Shown here: positions 1-9,057 of the stretch, one piece after another
Position numbering within the stretch: position 1 is the stretch's first letter
How the letters are laid out: every line of letters begins with the position of its first letter
DNA from: Nitrosovibrio sp. Nv6
GTDB lineage: Bacteria; Pseudomonadota; Gammaproteobacteria; Burkholderiales; Nitrosomonadaceae
Length of the DNA: 64,000 nt
Assembly (NCBI RefSeq): GCF_900110495.1
Contig: NZ_FODX01000001.1
Coordinates: forward strand, 372,001 to 436,000
Reading direction: 5' to 3'
Made by a program: the position numbers and the translations under genes
The notes under the pieces: generated by a model
The model's input: the letters and a program-made list of their open reading frames with translations, nothing else
Told to the model about the DNA's origin: nothing
Databases searched by the model: none

Positions 1-771
1 GTCGAAAAGCGCAGCTGAACTTAAACCAACCACCCGCATGATCTTTTGTTCGTTCATGCCGCCCATGATGAGCTGACGCCGCGAGGCGTTGGCGCGGTCG
101 GCCGACAGCTCCCAATTGCTGTAATGCTTCTCACCGCTCGCATAGGGCGTGGCGTCGGTGTGGCCCGCAAGGCTCACTTTGTTTGGCATCTCATTCAGCA
201 CGCCGCCGAGCTTTTGCAGGATCTCCCTGGTATGGGGTTCCAATTCGGCGCTGGCCAGCGCAAACATTGGACGGTTCTGATCATCAACGATCTGGATGCG
301 CAGCCCTTCAGTCGTAATGTCCAGCAGTAATTGCTTCTTGAACTGGCGCATGGTTGCGTTGGATTCAATCAACCGTTCCAGCCGTTTCTTCAAATCTTCG
401 AGCCTGAGGGCATCGAGACGCTCCAGCTCGGCATGCGCGACCTTGAGGTTGAAGGATTTTCTGGAAGTTTCCCCCTCATATTTTCTGACGTATCCATCGT
501 GCTCCGTCAGATCTTTCCCACCGCCCTGAATCAGGCTCGATCCATTGTGGGTGCCGTTACCATTCTTTGACAAGGCCTGCGGCGGGGGCTGAAAGTAACC
601 GGAGATACTCTGCAATTCCGCTCTGCTGGAGGAACTGAGCAACCACATGAGCAGGAAGAATGCCATCATTGCGGTAACAAAGTCCGCGTAGGCGATTTTC
701 CACTGGCCGCCATGGGGACGGCCACGCTTCCTGATTCTCTTGATTACAATGGGTCGATGTTGGGCGGCCAT
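1..771 (-). CDS. motB: Flagellar motor stator protein MotB (3' end outside window)
   Basis: MotB is the peptidoglycan-anchored half of the proton-driven MotA/MotB stator in the inner membrane. The first 257 residues are present without a stop; the C-terminus lies beyond the left edge. The N-terminus has the basic stretch and the single membrane helix containing YADF, with the proton-carrying Asp at residue 30 (E. coli Asp32). An OmpA-like peptidoglycan-binding domain follows, with GHTD, TPYASG and NWELSADRA visible. The start is an ATG preceded by CAGGAGCTGAC, 11 nt after the motA stop, so the two genes are very probably cotranscribed. The identification is secure. Confidence 0.96.
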   Translation of the reverse strand, partial: MAAQHRPIVIKRIRKRGRPHGGQWKIAYADFVTAMMAFFLLMWLLSSSSRAELQSISGYFQPPPQALSKNGNGTHNGSSLIQGGGKDLTEHDGYVRKYEGETSRKSFNLKVAHAELERLDALRLEDLKKRLERLIESNATMRQFKKQLLLDITTEGLRIQIVDDQNRPMFALASAELEPHTREILQKLGGVLNEMPNKVSLAGHTDATPYASGEKHYSNWELSADRANASRRQLIMGGMNEQKIMRVVGLSSAALFD

Positions 772-782
772 GTCAGCTCCTG

Positions 783-1646
783 TTATTTATTGCTTCTGGC
801 CTGTCTGACACAATCTTCCAGCTCGCTGAAACTGGGCCGCTCAGTCGAGTACAGTACCTTGCGGCCAAACTCAACCGCCAGCGCTGGTGCGTAACCATTA
901 ATACTCGAGAGCAGGGTAACCCTGATGCACTGCAAGACCTTGGTGGATTCCCCGAGCTTCTGCTCCAGCACGGCGGCAAGCGGCCCCACAAAACCGTAGC
1001 CAAGCAGGATGCCGAGAAAGGTACCCACAAGCGCCTGGGCAATAAGCACGCCCAGCTCGGCCGGTGGAAGGCCCACCGACGCCATGGTATGCACTACTCC
1101 CATCACTGCCGCAACGATGCCGAAGGCCGGCATGCTGTCGGCCAGCTTGGCGATGCAGTGCACCGGTATTTCACCCTCCTGATGATGGGTCTCGATCTCA
1201 TTATCCATCAGGTTCTCAAGCTCGAACGCGTTGAGATTGCCGCCCACCATCAGGCGCAGATAGTCGGTCATGAATTCAACCACCTGATGATCCGACAGTA
1301 TGTTGGGATAATTCGCAAAAATTGCGCTCTCATAAGGATTATCCACATCATGTTCTATCGACATCAACCCTTCCTTGCGCGCTCGTGCCAGAAGGTCGTA
1401 GAGCAGCGCCATGAGATCCATGTACATGGCTTTGGTGTACTTGGGACGAGCCATGATTTTCGGCAGCGCCTTCAGTGTGGCTTTCTGCGCCTTGCCTGTA
1501 TTGCCAAGCACGAAGGCGCCTAATGCGGCGCCGCCGATTATCAGCAGTTCCAGCGGTTGAAACAGCGCCCCCAGATGACCTCCGGCTAGTGCGAAGCCAC
1601 CGAATACCGACCCGAAGACAACAAGCGATCCGATTATGATTAGCAT
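783..1646 (-). CDS. motA: Flagellar motor stator protein MotA
   Basis: MotA is the four-helix inner-membrane stator subunit that couples proton flow through MotB to torque on FliG. The 287-residue protein aligns along its length with enterobacterial MotA: MLIIIGSLVVFGSVFGG at the start, KYTKAMYMDLMALLY in the cytoplasmic loop, the two functional prolines in SMPAFGIVAAVMGV and GFVGPLAAVL, and a C-terminal FGRKVLYSTERPSF. The frame is open 18 codons further upstream, but the ATG at 1646 gives the family's normal N-terminus. It is followed after 11 nt by motB, and a sigma-28-like promoter lies about 160 bp upstream. Confidence 0.97.
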   Translation of the reverse strand: MLIIIGSLVVFGSVFGGFALAGGHLGALFQPLELLIIGGAALGAFVLGNTGKAQKATLKALPKIMARPKYTKAMYMDLMALLYDLLARARKEGLMSIEHDVDNPYESAIFANYPNILSDHQVVEFMTDYLRLMVGGNLNAFELENLMDNEIETHHQEGEIPVHCIAKLADSMPAFGIVAAVMGVVHTMASVGLPPAELGVLIAQALVGTFLGILLGYGFVGPLAAVLEQKLGESTKVLQCIRVTLLSSINGYAPALAVEFGRKVLYSTERPSFSELEDCVRQARSNK

Positions 1647-1807
1647 ATTTTCCGATACTTCCTCATCCGTCCCACACGAACTGTTGCGCCAATTGCACAA
1701 CCCGTACCTTGATCGGCCTTGCCCCGGGGTTTCTACATTTTCAGACGGCGCAACTTGTCAACGATAGGACACGGAGCAAAGGCGATTGCAGTGAAATACT
1801 CATCTGT

Positions 1808-1834
1808 GTAACGGCCGGATTCAGGCAAACTTTA
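1808..1834 (-). promoter_or_regulatory. Sigma-28 (FliA)-type promoter for motAB
   Basis: Reading the minus strand, TAAAGTTT is followed by exactly 11 nt and GCCGTTAC. The enterobacterial FliA consensus is TAAAGTTT-N11-GCCGATAA, so the -35 is perfect and the -10 matches 6 of 8. It points at motA and lies about 160 bp upstream of its ATG, in the gap after flhC. This fits class-III flagellar timing for the stator genes. Confidence 0.7.
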
Positions 1835-1889
1835 AAGAAAGAACTTGGCGGAAAAGACGAGCAAAGATTGGAAAAATGCTAATTGCAGG

Positions 1890-1917
1890 AAGAAAGAAAC
1901 AGGCTCCCAGCCGGGAG
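1890..1917 (-). terminator. Weak intrinsic terminator after flhC
   Basis: On the minus strand, 20 bp past the flhC stop, a 5-bp stem CTCCC/GGGAG with a GGCT loop is followed by a pyrimidine-rich stretch (CCTGTTTCTTTCTT). The stem is short and the T tract is interrupted, so termination is probably partial. Confidence 0.35.
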
Positions 1918-1936
1918 GACCAGAGAGCCTTTGGTG

Positions 1937-2494
1937 TTAGACTGCTACAGCGGTGAACGTGATTGTTCTGGGTTTGTTGGGTTTGTTGGTTTTGCCGGCT
2001 CGTGACGGAGTGTGGCACAACCCGCATACGTAGCCGTTATAAAGATCGTCGACGTGTACCACAAAGTGTCCGCCACACCGGGTGCAAGGTGCGGTCTGCA
2101 GAATCTTTCCCTCGAAGAAGCGCACCAGTGTCCAGGCGCGAGTCAGACTCAACACCGGCTCCATCTGGCACATCTGGCAATGCTCCAGGTAGAGCTTGTA
2201 GGTCTTGACAATGGCTTTCATACCACGGCAATCCGCATGCGTGATCAGATAGCGGTAAATATCCGCAAATACCGACGAATGAACATTGGGCTGCCAGGTC
2301 AAAAACCAGTCGGCGGAAAACGGCAACATCCCTTTGGGAGGGGAAACGCCTCTCAGTTCCTTGTACAGCTTGATAAGGCGCTCACGGCTCAGGCTGGTTT
2401 CACTTTCCAGCAGCTGCATGCGCGCACCCAAGCCAATCATTTCGATTGCCTCCTGAATCTCTCTGGCTTCCGATACTACACTCTTCTTGCGCAT
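1937..2494 (-). CDS. flhC: Flagellar master transcriptional activator subunit FlhC
   Basis: FlhC is the zinc-containing subunit of the FlhD4C2 complex, the class-I activator that turns on class-II flagellar operons. The 185-residue protein keeps the four zinc cysteines at 137, 140, 157 and 160 (CTRC and CGLC), the same numbering as in E. coli, and the typical core around WFLTW and HADCRG. The ATG is preceded by GAGGTG with normal spacing. It lies 47 nt downstream of flhD and upstream of motAB, reproducing the classical flhDC-mot order. Confidence 0.96.
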   Translation of the reverse strand: MRKKSVVSEAREIQEAIEMIGLGARMQLLESETSLSRERLIKLYKELRGVSPPKGMLPFSADWFLTWQPNVHSSVFADIYRYLITHADCRGMKAIVKTYKLYLEHCQMCQMEPVLSLTRAWTLVRFFEGKILQTAPCTRCGGHFVVHVDDLYNGYVCGLCHTPSRAGKTNKPNKPRTITFTAVAV

Positions 2495-2541
2495 GATGAT
2501 TGCACCTCGTTGTCCGGTAATTCAGGAATCCCCAAAATGGG

Positions 2542-2859
2542 TCAGGAAATTTCTTCGGCTGGCTGACCCGCTAACAGGATAGTCGCATGGGACTGGGCCA
2601 TCGTCTTTTCTTTACTGTAATTGGCGAGCATACCGAATATCAGATTGTCATCGAAACGTATGCGGCACAGCATCATATTGGAGTTTGACAGCTTGAGGAT
2701 CTGGGCAGGCGACAGAACCTCGAGTACTTCAGCGATATCCTTGCTAATCCCAAGTCTGAAAATAGCCATGTCCTTGTCAGCTAGAACCATCTGTTGGGCC
2801 AGCATCAGGTAGGTCAGGTTGAGTTCCTTGATTTCGTTAGTCAGCTCGTTCGCTTTCAT
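2542..2859 (-). CDS. flhD: Flagellar master transcriptional activator subunit FlhD
   Basis: FlhD is the DNA-binding partner of FlhC in the flagellar master regulator. The 105-residue protein shows the conserved EIKELNLTYLMLAQ N-terminal helix and AIFRLGI, and it has a single cysteine at residue 65, the position of the inter-subunit disulfide in E. coli FlhD. The ATG has a strong GGGAG site. It is the first gene of the flhDC operon; the upstream gap carries a striking palindrome (2939-2981) likely to be its operator. Confidence 0.96.
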   Translation of the reverse strand: MKANELTNEIKELNLTYLMLAQQMVLADKDMAIFRLGISKDIAEVLEVLSPAQILKLSNSNMMLCRIRFDDNLIFGMLANYSKEKTMAQSHATILLAGQPAEEIS

Positions 2860-2938
2860 CTTGATCTCCCTTTATGGAATGCATGCATTGTGCGCATTCA
2901 CAAAGCGTCAAGAAATTGGAATCCTTCGTATTCCCGCG

Positions 2939-2981
2939 TAGGAAATGATTGAGTTTCCGTGTAGGAAAATTTCCTACACGG
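2939..2981. promoter_or_regulatory. Paired inverted TAGGAAA/TTTCCTA heptads upstream of flhD
   Basis: Positions 2957-2981 are a perfect 12-bp inverted repeat (arm CCGTGTAGGAAA) around one central base. A second, weaker pair (TAGGAAA at 2939-2945, TTTCC at 2954-2958) lies 23 bp to the left. TTTCCTA is the heptad recognised by Bordetella BvgA, a NarL/FixJ-type response regulator, and tandem inverted heptads about two helical turns apart are its usual arrangement. The site is about 100 bp from the flhD start and 400 bp from the divergent GGDEF-EAL gene. The rest of the 2860-3384 gap shows nothing else I can name. Confidence 0.55.
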
Positions 2982-3384
2982 ATTATTCGAAGAGTCGAGG
3001 AGATAGGATCATATCCTGCGGAGGCTGGCCAGAGACAGTCCGGAATCTCTGGGCGGCGATGTTAATGTTTCGCCTCTTGTTAACGGCCGTTGTCCGGGAA
3101 ACTTGAAATGCAGGCCAAAATATTCTGCCTTGCTACCGTATGAAAGGAAACTCACCCTCGGGGCGTCGAAGGTAGTGTAAGACAGACTGCCGGTCGTTCA
3201 TTTATAATCTTTTGTGATCTTTTTTTGAAAAGTAATTCATCGTTAACAAATGTCCTGATTTACTTCTCTTCGGAAGTTTTCCCAGCTGTAGCAATCATTT
3301 GAGCTTTGCGCACAACCTCTACAGAAAATCCATATCACATAAAAGTAGCGTGATTGCTCCCAAACCTCCTTCGCTGGATTAAAG

Positions 3385-6300
3385 ATGGCAGGTCGTCATT
3401 TCACTAATATGCGAATCGCTGATTTCTGGAGGCGGAGGATAAGTATCCACAAACAGAACTCTTTTTTTGAACGTGCTCCCTCGCGACCGACCGTTGCCGC
3501 TATAACATTTGCAGTCTTCATGTCACTCACGCTGGCTAGCTGGTGGGTAGTCAAGGCGCTTCAGGAGCGAAATGCGAATGACAGGTTCAATGAGGTCCTC
3601 ACTGATGCTACAGCCGAAATCAAGCATCACTTTTCTGGATATGAACAGGTGTTGAAGGGCGGTCTGGGGTTGTTGCGTGCCGCCGATCCAGTTTCAAGAG
3701 ATGAATGGCGCACATATGTGGACGCCCTACGGATAGACGACAGTTATCCGGGAATCCATGGCGTGGGTTTCGCAAAATATATTCGTCCATCGGAACTCGC
3801 AGTCCATATTGATGCGGTGCGGACCCAAGGGTTCTCCGATTATAAAGTCTGGCCGGAGTCCCCACGTGAAGAGTACACGGCCATCATTTATCTCGAACCA
3901 TTTGCCGGAAGCAATCTGCGCGCTTTTGGATATGACATGTACTCCGAGTCTGTCCGGCGCGCAGCCATGTCCCGGGCGCGGGATACCGGCGAAGCCGCCC
4001 TCTCGGGCAAGGTAAAGCTTGTTCAGGAAACCAGCGAGGATATTCAGGCGGGTGTTCTGATGTATCTCCCGTACTATAAGCTTGCAAAACTCCCCGAAAC
4101 GATGGAAGAAAAACGTTCATCCCTTGCGGGTTATGTTTATGCGCCCTTCAGGATGAACGATTTCATCCGGACCATTCTTCGTGCCGAGCTTGATATTCTC
4201 GATTTGAAGATTTTTGACGGCAAAGTAATGACGGAGAGCTCTCTTCTTTTCGACAGCAACGAAAATCAATCTGAACAGATGGCGGCCCCTCAATTCAGGC
4301 GGGCAATACCGATAACTGTTTACGGACAGACCTGGACTATAGAGGCCACCTCACGCCCTGCATTCGAAAAAGCCATAAGCAGTTATGAAGCCCTCCTCGT
4401 CTTGTTTGTCGGAATTCTCGCAAGCATTCTGACCGCCATGGTTTCATTTGTCCTTTCCATAAATAAGGAAAAGGCTCTTGCCCTGGGACGAATAAACAAA
4501 AAATTGCTGTCGGCTATAGAGGAACAACAGGCCGCAACACTTGAACTTTCTAACTCGAAGCTCCGAACGGAAAGAATACTGGAAAGCATAACCGATGCTT
4601 TTTGCGCAACCGATCGGGAATGGCGCTTTACCTATGTGAACAAGGAAGCAGAAAATCTGTTACGGCGAGGCCGCACCGATCTTCTGGGCCGGGTATTCTG
4701 GGAAGAATTTGGTGAGACGGTAGGAAGTACATTTGATCGCGAATTTCATCAAGCCCTGGCCGAAAACGTCACGGCAACCTTTGAAGATTTTTACGCACCA
4801 CTCGGTAAATGGTTTGAGGTCCACGCCTACCCTTCGGAAGAAGGTTTGGCTATCTATTTTCGTGACATTACCGCGCGAAAGCAGGCTGAACAGGCGCGCC
4901 AGGAAGCCGATGTCCGCATTCGCGAGCAGGCATCCCTGCTTGACAAGGCAACGGACGCTATTATTGTACGTGGAATCGATCATCGCATCCGGTTTTGGAA
5001 CCAGGGGGCTCAACGGCTTTACGGATGGACGTCAGAAGAGGTAATCGGTGAGTCAATAGCGGTATTGTATGAAGATATCGCAGCCTTCCGTGAAGCGACG
5101 GAACTAGTGTTGAACGTTGGAGAATGGCGGGGAGAAATTGCACAGCGGCGCAAGGATGGTAGCGCTTTGATGACGGAAGCCCATTGGACGCTGGTCAGAA
5201 ATGATGAGGGGCAGCCCCAGTCGATCTTCGCGATCAATACCGACATCACGCAACGCAAGATGGCGGAAAACGAAATTCAGTATCTCGCTTTCTACGATTC
5301 CCTGACCGGCTTACCCAACAGGCAACTCCTGCTGGACCGGCTGCGGCAGGCGCTGTCGGTGAGTGCACGTAACAGGCGCATGGGTGCATTGCTGTTTATC
5401 GACCTGGACAATTTCAAATTGCTCAACGATACCCTTGGCCATGACTTTGGCGACCTGCTATTACAGCAGGTAGCCCCTCGCCTGATCTCTTGTGTCCGGG
5501 AAAGCGATACTGTAGCCCGTCTGGGAGGAGACGAGTTCGTGATTGTACTGGTGGCTGAATTTAGCGAAGATCATGACGATGCCGTTACTCAGATAAAGAC
5601 CATTTGTGAGAGGATCCTTGTTGCCTTCAATCAGCCTTTCAATTTGGGAATTTATAAGCACCACACTACGCCGAGCATCGGCATCGCGCTATTCAGTGAT
5701 CAGTCCCACACAACGGATGAACTGCTGAAACATGCAGATCTGGCGATGTATCAGGCAAAAGCATCGGGGCGCAATGCCATGTGTTTCTTCGACCCGGATA
5801 TGCAGGACGCAATGAATGCGCGCGTTGTTCTGAAATCGGATTTACACGAAAGCTGGGAGAGAAACGAGTTTGTTCTCCACTATCAACCCCAGGTTGATAG
5901 CAATGGCGTAACAGGTGCCGAAGCATTGATAAGATGGGAGCATCCGCGGCGCGGTCTATTGGCTCCAGCTGAATTCATTCCGCAAACGGAGGAAACCGGT
6001 CTGATTCTTCCCTTGGGCAGTTGGGTGCTGGAAGCTGCGTGTATCCAACTGGCGGCTTGGTCGACACGGCCGGAGACAGCTGGACTCAATATGGCCGTAA
6101 ATGTCAGCCCGCGCCAATTTTGTCAGCCGGATTTCGTGGAACTCGTAGTCTCGACGCTCGACCGAACCGGCGCCGATGCGAGTAAGCTCAAGCTTGAGCT
6201 TACGGAGAGCGTACTGGTACACAACATGGATGACACGGTTGCGAAAATGGCGGCGCTGAAAGCTATAGGTGTAGGTTTTGCCCTGGATGACTTTGGCATT

Positions 6301-6591
6301 GGCTATTCCTCACTGTATTATCTCAAACGCCTCCCGCTGGACTGGGTAAAGATCGACCAGTCTTTCGTCAGAGACGTACTGACCGACACCAACAACGCGA
6401 CCATTGTCCGTGCCATTCTGCTTCTCGCGAAAAGTATGGGGCTAGCCGTGATCGCCGAGGGAGTGGAAACCGGAGCACAAAGGGACTTTCTCGCCAAACA
6501 TGGCTGCAGCGCGTATCAAGGCTATCTGTTCAGCCCGCCGCTGCCGCTGGATCAATTCGAGGAATTTATATCTGGGAGAGATGGGCACTAG
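3385..6591 (+). CDS. CHASE-PAS-PAS-GGDEF-EAL cyclic-di-GMP enzyme
   Basis: This is a 1068-residue membrane protein that probably makes and/or degrades cyclic di-GMP in response to an extracytoplasmic signal. A membrane helix (about 36-57), a periplasmic CHASE-type domain (about 75-270) and a second helix (about 335-358) are followed by two PAS domains (about 395-500 and 515-625), GGDEF (about 635-795) and EAL (about 815-1065). The GGDEF motif is intact at 714-718 with an RESD inhibitory site five residues before it. The EAL side keeps EALIRW (846-851), DDFG, KID and EGVET, so both activities look possible. The start lacks a clear ribosome site, and an ATG at 3409 is an alternative. It is divergent from flhDC, which fits a motility/sessility role, but the signal is unknown. 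Confidence 0.93.
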   Translation: MAGRHFTNMRIADFWRRRISIHKQNSFFERAPSRPTVAAITFAVFMSLTLASWWVVKALQERNANDRFNEVLTDATAEIKHHFSGYEQVLKGGLGLLRAADPVSRDEWRTYVDALRIDDSYPGIHGVGFAKYIRPSELAVHIDAVRTQGFSDYKVWPESPREEYTAIIYLEPFAGSNLRAFGYDMYSESVRRAAMSRARDTGEAALSGKVKLVQETSEDIQAGVLMYLPYYKLAKLPETMEEKRSSLAGYVYAPFRMNDFIRTILRAELDILDLKIFDGKVMTESSLLFDSNENQSEQMAAPQFRRAIPITVYGQTWTIEATSRPAFEKAISSYEALLVLFVGILASILTAMVSFVLSINKEKALALGRINKKLLSAIEEQQAATLELSNSKLRTERILESITDAFCATDREWRFTYVNKEAENLLRRGRTDLLGRVFWEEFGETVGSTFDREFHQALAENVTATFEDFYAPLGKWFEVHAYPSEEGLAIYFRDITARKQAEQARQEADVRIREQASLLDKATDAIIVRGIDHRIRFWNQGAQRLYGWTSEEVIGESIAVLYEDIAAFREATELVLNVGEWRGEIAQRRKDGSALMTEAHWTLVRNDEGQPQSIFAINTDITQRKMAENEIQYLAFYDSLTGLPNRQLLLDRLRQALSVSARNRRMGALLFIDLDNFKLLNDTLGHDFGDLLLQQVAPRLISCVRESDTVARLGGDEFVIVLVAEFSEDHDDAVTQIKTICERILVAFNQPFNLGIYKHHTTPSIGIALFSDQSHTTDELLKHADLAMYQAKASGRNAMCFFDPDMQDAMNARVVLKSDLHESWERNEFVLHYQPQVDSNGVTGAEALIRWEHPRRGLLAPAEFIPQTEETGLILPLGSWVLEAACIQLAAWSTRPETAGLNMAVNVSPRQFCQPDFVELVVSTLDRTGADASKLKLELTESVLVHNMDDTVAKMAALKAIGVGFALDDFGIGYSSLYYLKRLPLDWVKIDQSFVRDVLTDTNNATIVRAILLLAKSMGLAVIAEGVETGAQRDFLAKHGCSAYQGYLFSPPLPLDQFEEFISGRDGH

Positions 6592-6765
6592 CAGTAGCGG
6601 GACCGCGAGTACTATGAGCTGGGTTTTGAAGGAAACTTGCAGTAGCCGGAATACAACATGCGGGTCGTTTGGCGAATACTGTCCACTCGGGCTTGCTCAT
6701 CTTTGGTATAACGTCCATTCCCCGTCCATAAGGACGCGCAACATTTCACCCATCCCCATTAGATA

Positions 6766-7401
6766 ATGCTTTCGATTTTGGCTCTAACCATCAAGAAAAC
6801 CATCTCGCTGTTCGTGCTGATGGGACCTGTTTCCATGATCCCGGTTTTTCTCGCTGCTACGGAGGGTTTTGACCTACGCAGCAAGGGCCGGTTTGCCAGG
6901 ACTATCGGCGTGAGCGTTACTGTGGCATTACTGGCGGCAACATTTCTGGGGATGCCTATTTTAAGGTTGCTAGGCGTATCGCTGGGCGCGATGCAGGTCG
7001 GTGGAGGAATTATTGTCTTGTTGCTGGCAATAGCAATGGTTCTGGGGAAGGAATCAACCTTCAAGGGGTCGCCCGGTTCCGCTAATGAAGGCGGCGTTCG
7101 GGAAGCCGCAATCGTTCCTCTGGCTGTGCCACTACTGGCTGGCCCGGCGGCATTCAGCTACGTAATGGCAAACAGCGCATGGCATACCTATTCCGATTTG
7201 ATTCATGTGGTGGCGCCTATCCTTATCGTAGGTATTGTCTGCTGGATAACTTTTTATATGGCTTGCCACGCGGAAAAGAAGATTCGGCAATCCACCTTGG
7301 ATGTCGTACAGCGCGTTGGGGGATTTATTCTTGCGGCGATAGCCGTAGAGATGATGGCCACTGGATTACGCGGACTGTTTCCGATGCTTGCTCCAGTATA
7401 G
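6766..7401 (+). CDS. MarC family integral membrane protein
   Basis: This is a 211-residue polytopic inner-membrane protein with about six hydrophobic segments. The MarC/UPF0056 signature is visible at the N-terminus (LFVLMGPVSMIPVFLA), in the middle (PLAVPLLAGPAAFSYVM) and at the C-terminus (RVGGFILAAIAVEM). The biochemical role of MarC proteins is not settled; early links to multiple antibiotic resistance were not upheld. The gene stands alone between a cyclic-di-GMP enzyme and tRNA-Leu. No good ribosome site precedes the ATG. The following 290 bp up to the tRNA hold no feature I can support. Confidence 0.88.
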   Translation: MLSILALTIKKTISLFVLMGPVSMIPVFLAATEGFDLRSKGRFARTIGVSVTVALLAATFLGMPILRLLGVSLGAMQVGGGIIVLLLAIAMVLGKESTFKGSPGSANEGGVREAAIVPLAVPLLAGPAAFSYVMANSAWHTYSDLIHVVAPILIVGIVCWITFYMACHAEKKIRQSTLDVVQRVGGFILAAIAVEMMATGLRGLFPMLAPV

Positions 7402-7692
7402 TGTCAAAATTCTTATTTGAGTAAGACTGGATAACCAGGGCGGATCGAGAACGGAGGGCACCGCCACCAGTAATTCGTGGCAAAAAGAAATGGTGCTTAT
7501 TAATAGTTCATATGACCCCTAAAGAAGAACAGTGATTCCTGCTGGTTAAGCATTGGCGTCATTGTCTCGGCAACCACCTTTAGTATATTCTTTTTAACGA
7601 ACCGTAATAGTTTTTGGTCAGTGCCCTTGTACCCCACCGCATTAAATCAGAAAACTTTCGCTTGGGGATTCTTGAGTTAACTCTTAATTTGT

Positions 7693-7781
7693 TGGTGCCC
7701 GGAGCCGGAATCGAACCGGCATGGGCGATTAAGCCCGAGGGATTTTAAGTCCCTTGTGTCTACCAATTTCACCATCCGGGC
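7693..7781 (-). tRNA. tRNA-Leu (anticodon UAA)
   Basis: On the minus strand a complete 89-nt class-II tRNA is seen: 7-bp acceptor stem GCCCGGA/TCCGGGC, D-arm with TGGTAGACA, anticodon loop CTTAAAA (anticodon TAA), long variable arm (CGGGCTTAATCGCCC), T-arm GGTTCGATTCC, and an encoded 3' CCA. The long variable arm is expected for leucine tRNAs. No phage or integrase flanks it. Confidence 0.97.
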
Positions 7782-8017
7782 GATTGATCTGAACGCGTCA
7801 ATTGTAACCCGAAGTAAAAAAGCGCGATATATGTTCAGGGATTCGTGATTCGAGCATTTCCGAATGATGTTTGAATAAGTCTTATGCCCGCAAGCACTGA
7901 ATGACTCAGATTTGATTAGCGAAAAGAAGTGAGTATGGTACAGGTTAGCTATGGTGTAACTTGAGAAGAGACCGAGCAACCGCGGACGAGTGCGGAATCA
8001 GCTGTTAAGAACGGCAT

Positions 8018-8042
8018 AAAAAAAAGGGGCCCAAGGGGCCCC
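8018..8042 (-). terminator. Intrinsic terminator of the CHRD/PEP-CTERM gene
   Basis: On the minus strand, a 7-bp all-GC stem (GGGGCCC, loop CTT, GGGCCCC) is followed directly by eight T, about 20 bp past the stop of the gene at 8064-8654. It is a textbook rho-independent terminator. Confidence 0.9.
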
Positions 8043-8063
8043 TAGCCGAATACAGTTCCTGCG

Positions 8064-8654
8064 TCAAACACGACGGCGGCGGGCCATCACACTTATCAAT
8101 GCAAGACCGGCCAGCAGCATTGCATAGGTTTCGGGCTCGGGTATTGGCGCCAGGAAACCGCGGATCTCGCCTCCGGGAAACTCGGAGGAGTGAATATTCG
8201 CGTAAGCGCTGCCGCTATTTATCCCTGCTACAAGTGCATCGAATGCGCCATCGATAGTTCCCCCATTGGCTGTGATGAACGCTGGATTGTAACTTGACGC
8301 CTGTGTCATATCAAACGTGTGATCGTAATCCCCCGCCGTCACGCCGGAGGGAAAACCGGTGAACGTAGGCGTCGTGGTTGCCACACCTGCGAGACCCGCA
8401 TTTGGTGCGGTCGTACAGCAATGAATGTGTGAAGCTGTAACGCCTTCCACGAGACCACTGAAATTCTCCTGAACACGCATTGTACCCAGATCAGGATCGA
8501 TGGTGACCGTTGCCGCACCGGTACCGGGAGACGTATTCGGCGGTTCCTCATTGGGACCGCTGAGCACGGCTGTATAAATTGACTCATCAGCGGCGGCAGG
8601 CATGGCGACGGCTGCAGCAAAAAGGCATCCTGCAATCAAGATATTGAGTTTCAT
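8064..8654 (-). CDS. CHRD domain protein with PEP-CTERM sorting signal
   Basis: This is an exported protein of 196 residues. A Sec signal peptide (about 1-22, ending AMPAAA) leads into a CHRD domain (about 25-165), recognisable by SGPNEEPP near the start, SHIHCC in the middle and NIHSSEFPGGEIRG at the end. The C-terminus is a PEP-CTERM tag: PEPETYAMLLAGLAL followed by ARRRR. Such tags are cleaved by exosortase in exopolysaccharide-producing Gram-negative bacteria, so surface or matrix location is inferred. No exosortase gene lies in the window. The start has a strong AAAGGAGGG site, and the gene is monocistronic with its own terminator. Confidence 0.88.
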   Translation of the reverse strand: MKLNILIAGCLFAAAVAMPAAADESIYTAVLSGPNEEPPNTSPGTGAATVTIDPDLGTMRVQENFSGLVEGVTASHIHCCTTAPNAGLAGVATTTPTFTGFPSGVTAGDYDHTFDMTQASSYNPAFITANGGTIDGAFDALVAGINSGSAYANIHSSEFPGGEIRGFLAPIPEPETYAMLLAGLALISVMARRRRV

Positions 8655-9057
8655 GATAACTACCCTCCTTTAAGTTGAACTTCCGCACTACATATGTAAG
8701 GAACACGGCAAACGTTATCGAGCGGCCTGGATCAGGAATCCAAAGGCGCTAACTAAATATAGTACATATTGACACTGGTCTTTCAATAGGCCATCTGGTT
8801 GCAGCATGGGTGTGATTGGGGAACTGTTAACTACAACCCTGTTCAGCTCGCAAGTGGATTTGGGGGTTAAGGCTATTCTGCTCGCCAGATATTAAATTTT
8901 TCAGCTCTGCCTCCACCTGCTTATTCCAGACAACGGAATCAAGTTTGTAAATTAAATGAAAAGATGTTTTTCACTTGCGGTTCATACAGGTAATATGCAT
9001 AACCTCTGGGTGTACACCGCAAATTAAGGCGCTTTCCTTTTGAATATTCAGGTCAAC
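8655..9057. other. Divergent intergenic region, no gene seen
   Basis: About 400 bp separate the CHRD/PEP-CTERM gene and the sensor kinase. The region must hold both promoters. It is AT-rich around 8750-8790 and 8930-9000, but no promoter pair fits well enough to call, and no open frame looks coding. Confidence 0.5.

Noticed and set aside
7693-7781. tRNA-Leu as an integration site for a mobile element
   Set aside because: No integrase, direct repeat or foreign block on either side; neighbours look like ordinary host genes.
7677-7979. Minus-strand open frame of 100 codons covering the tRNA-Leu
   Set aside because: Its C-terminal part is simply the translation of the tRNA (a known artefact giving MVKLVDTRDLKSLG-like peptides); no independent coding evidence.
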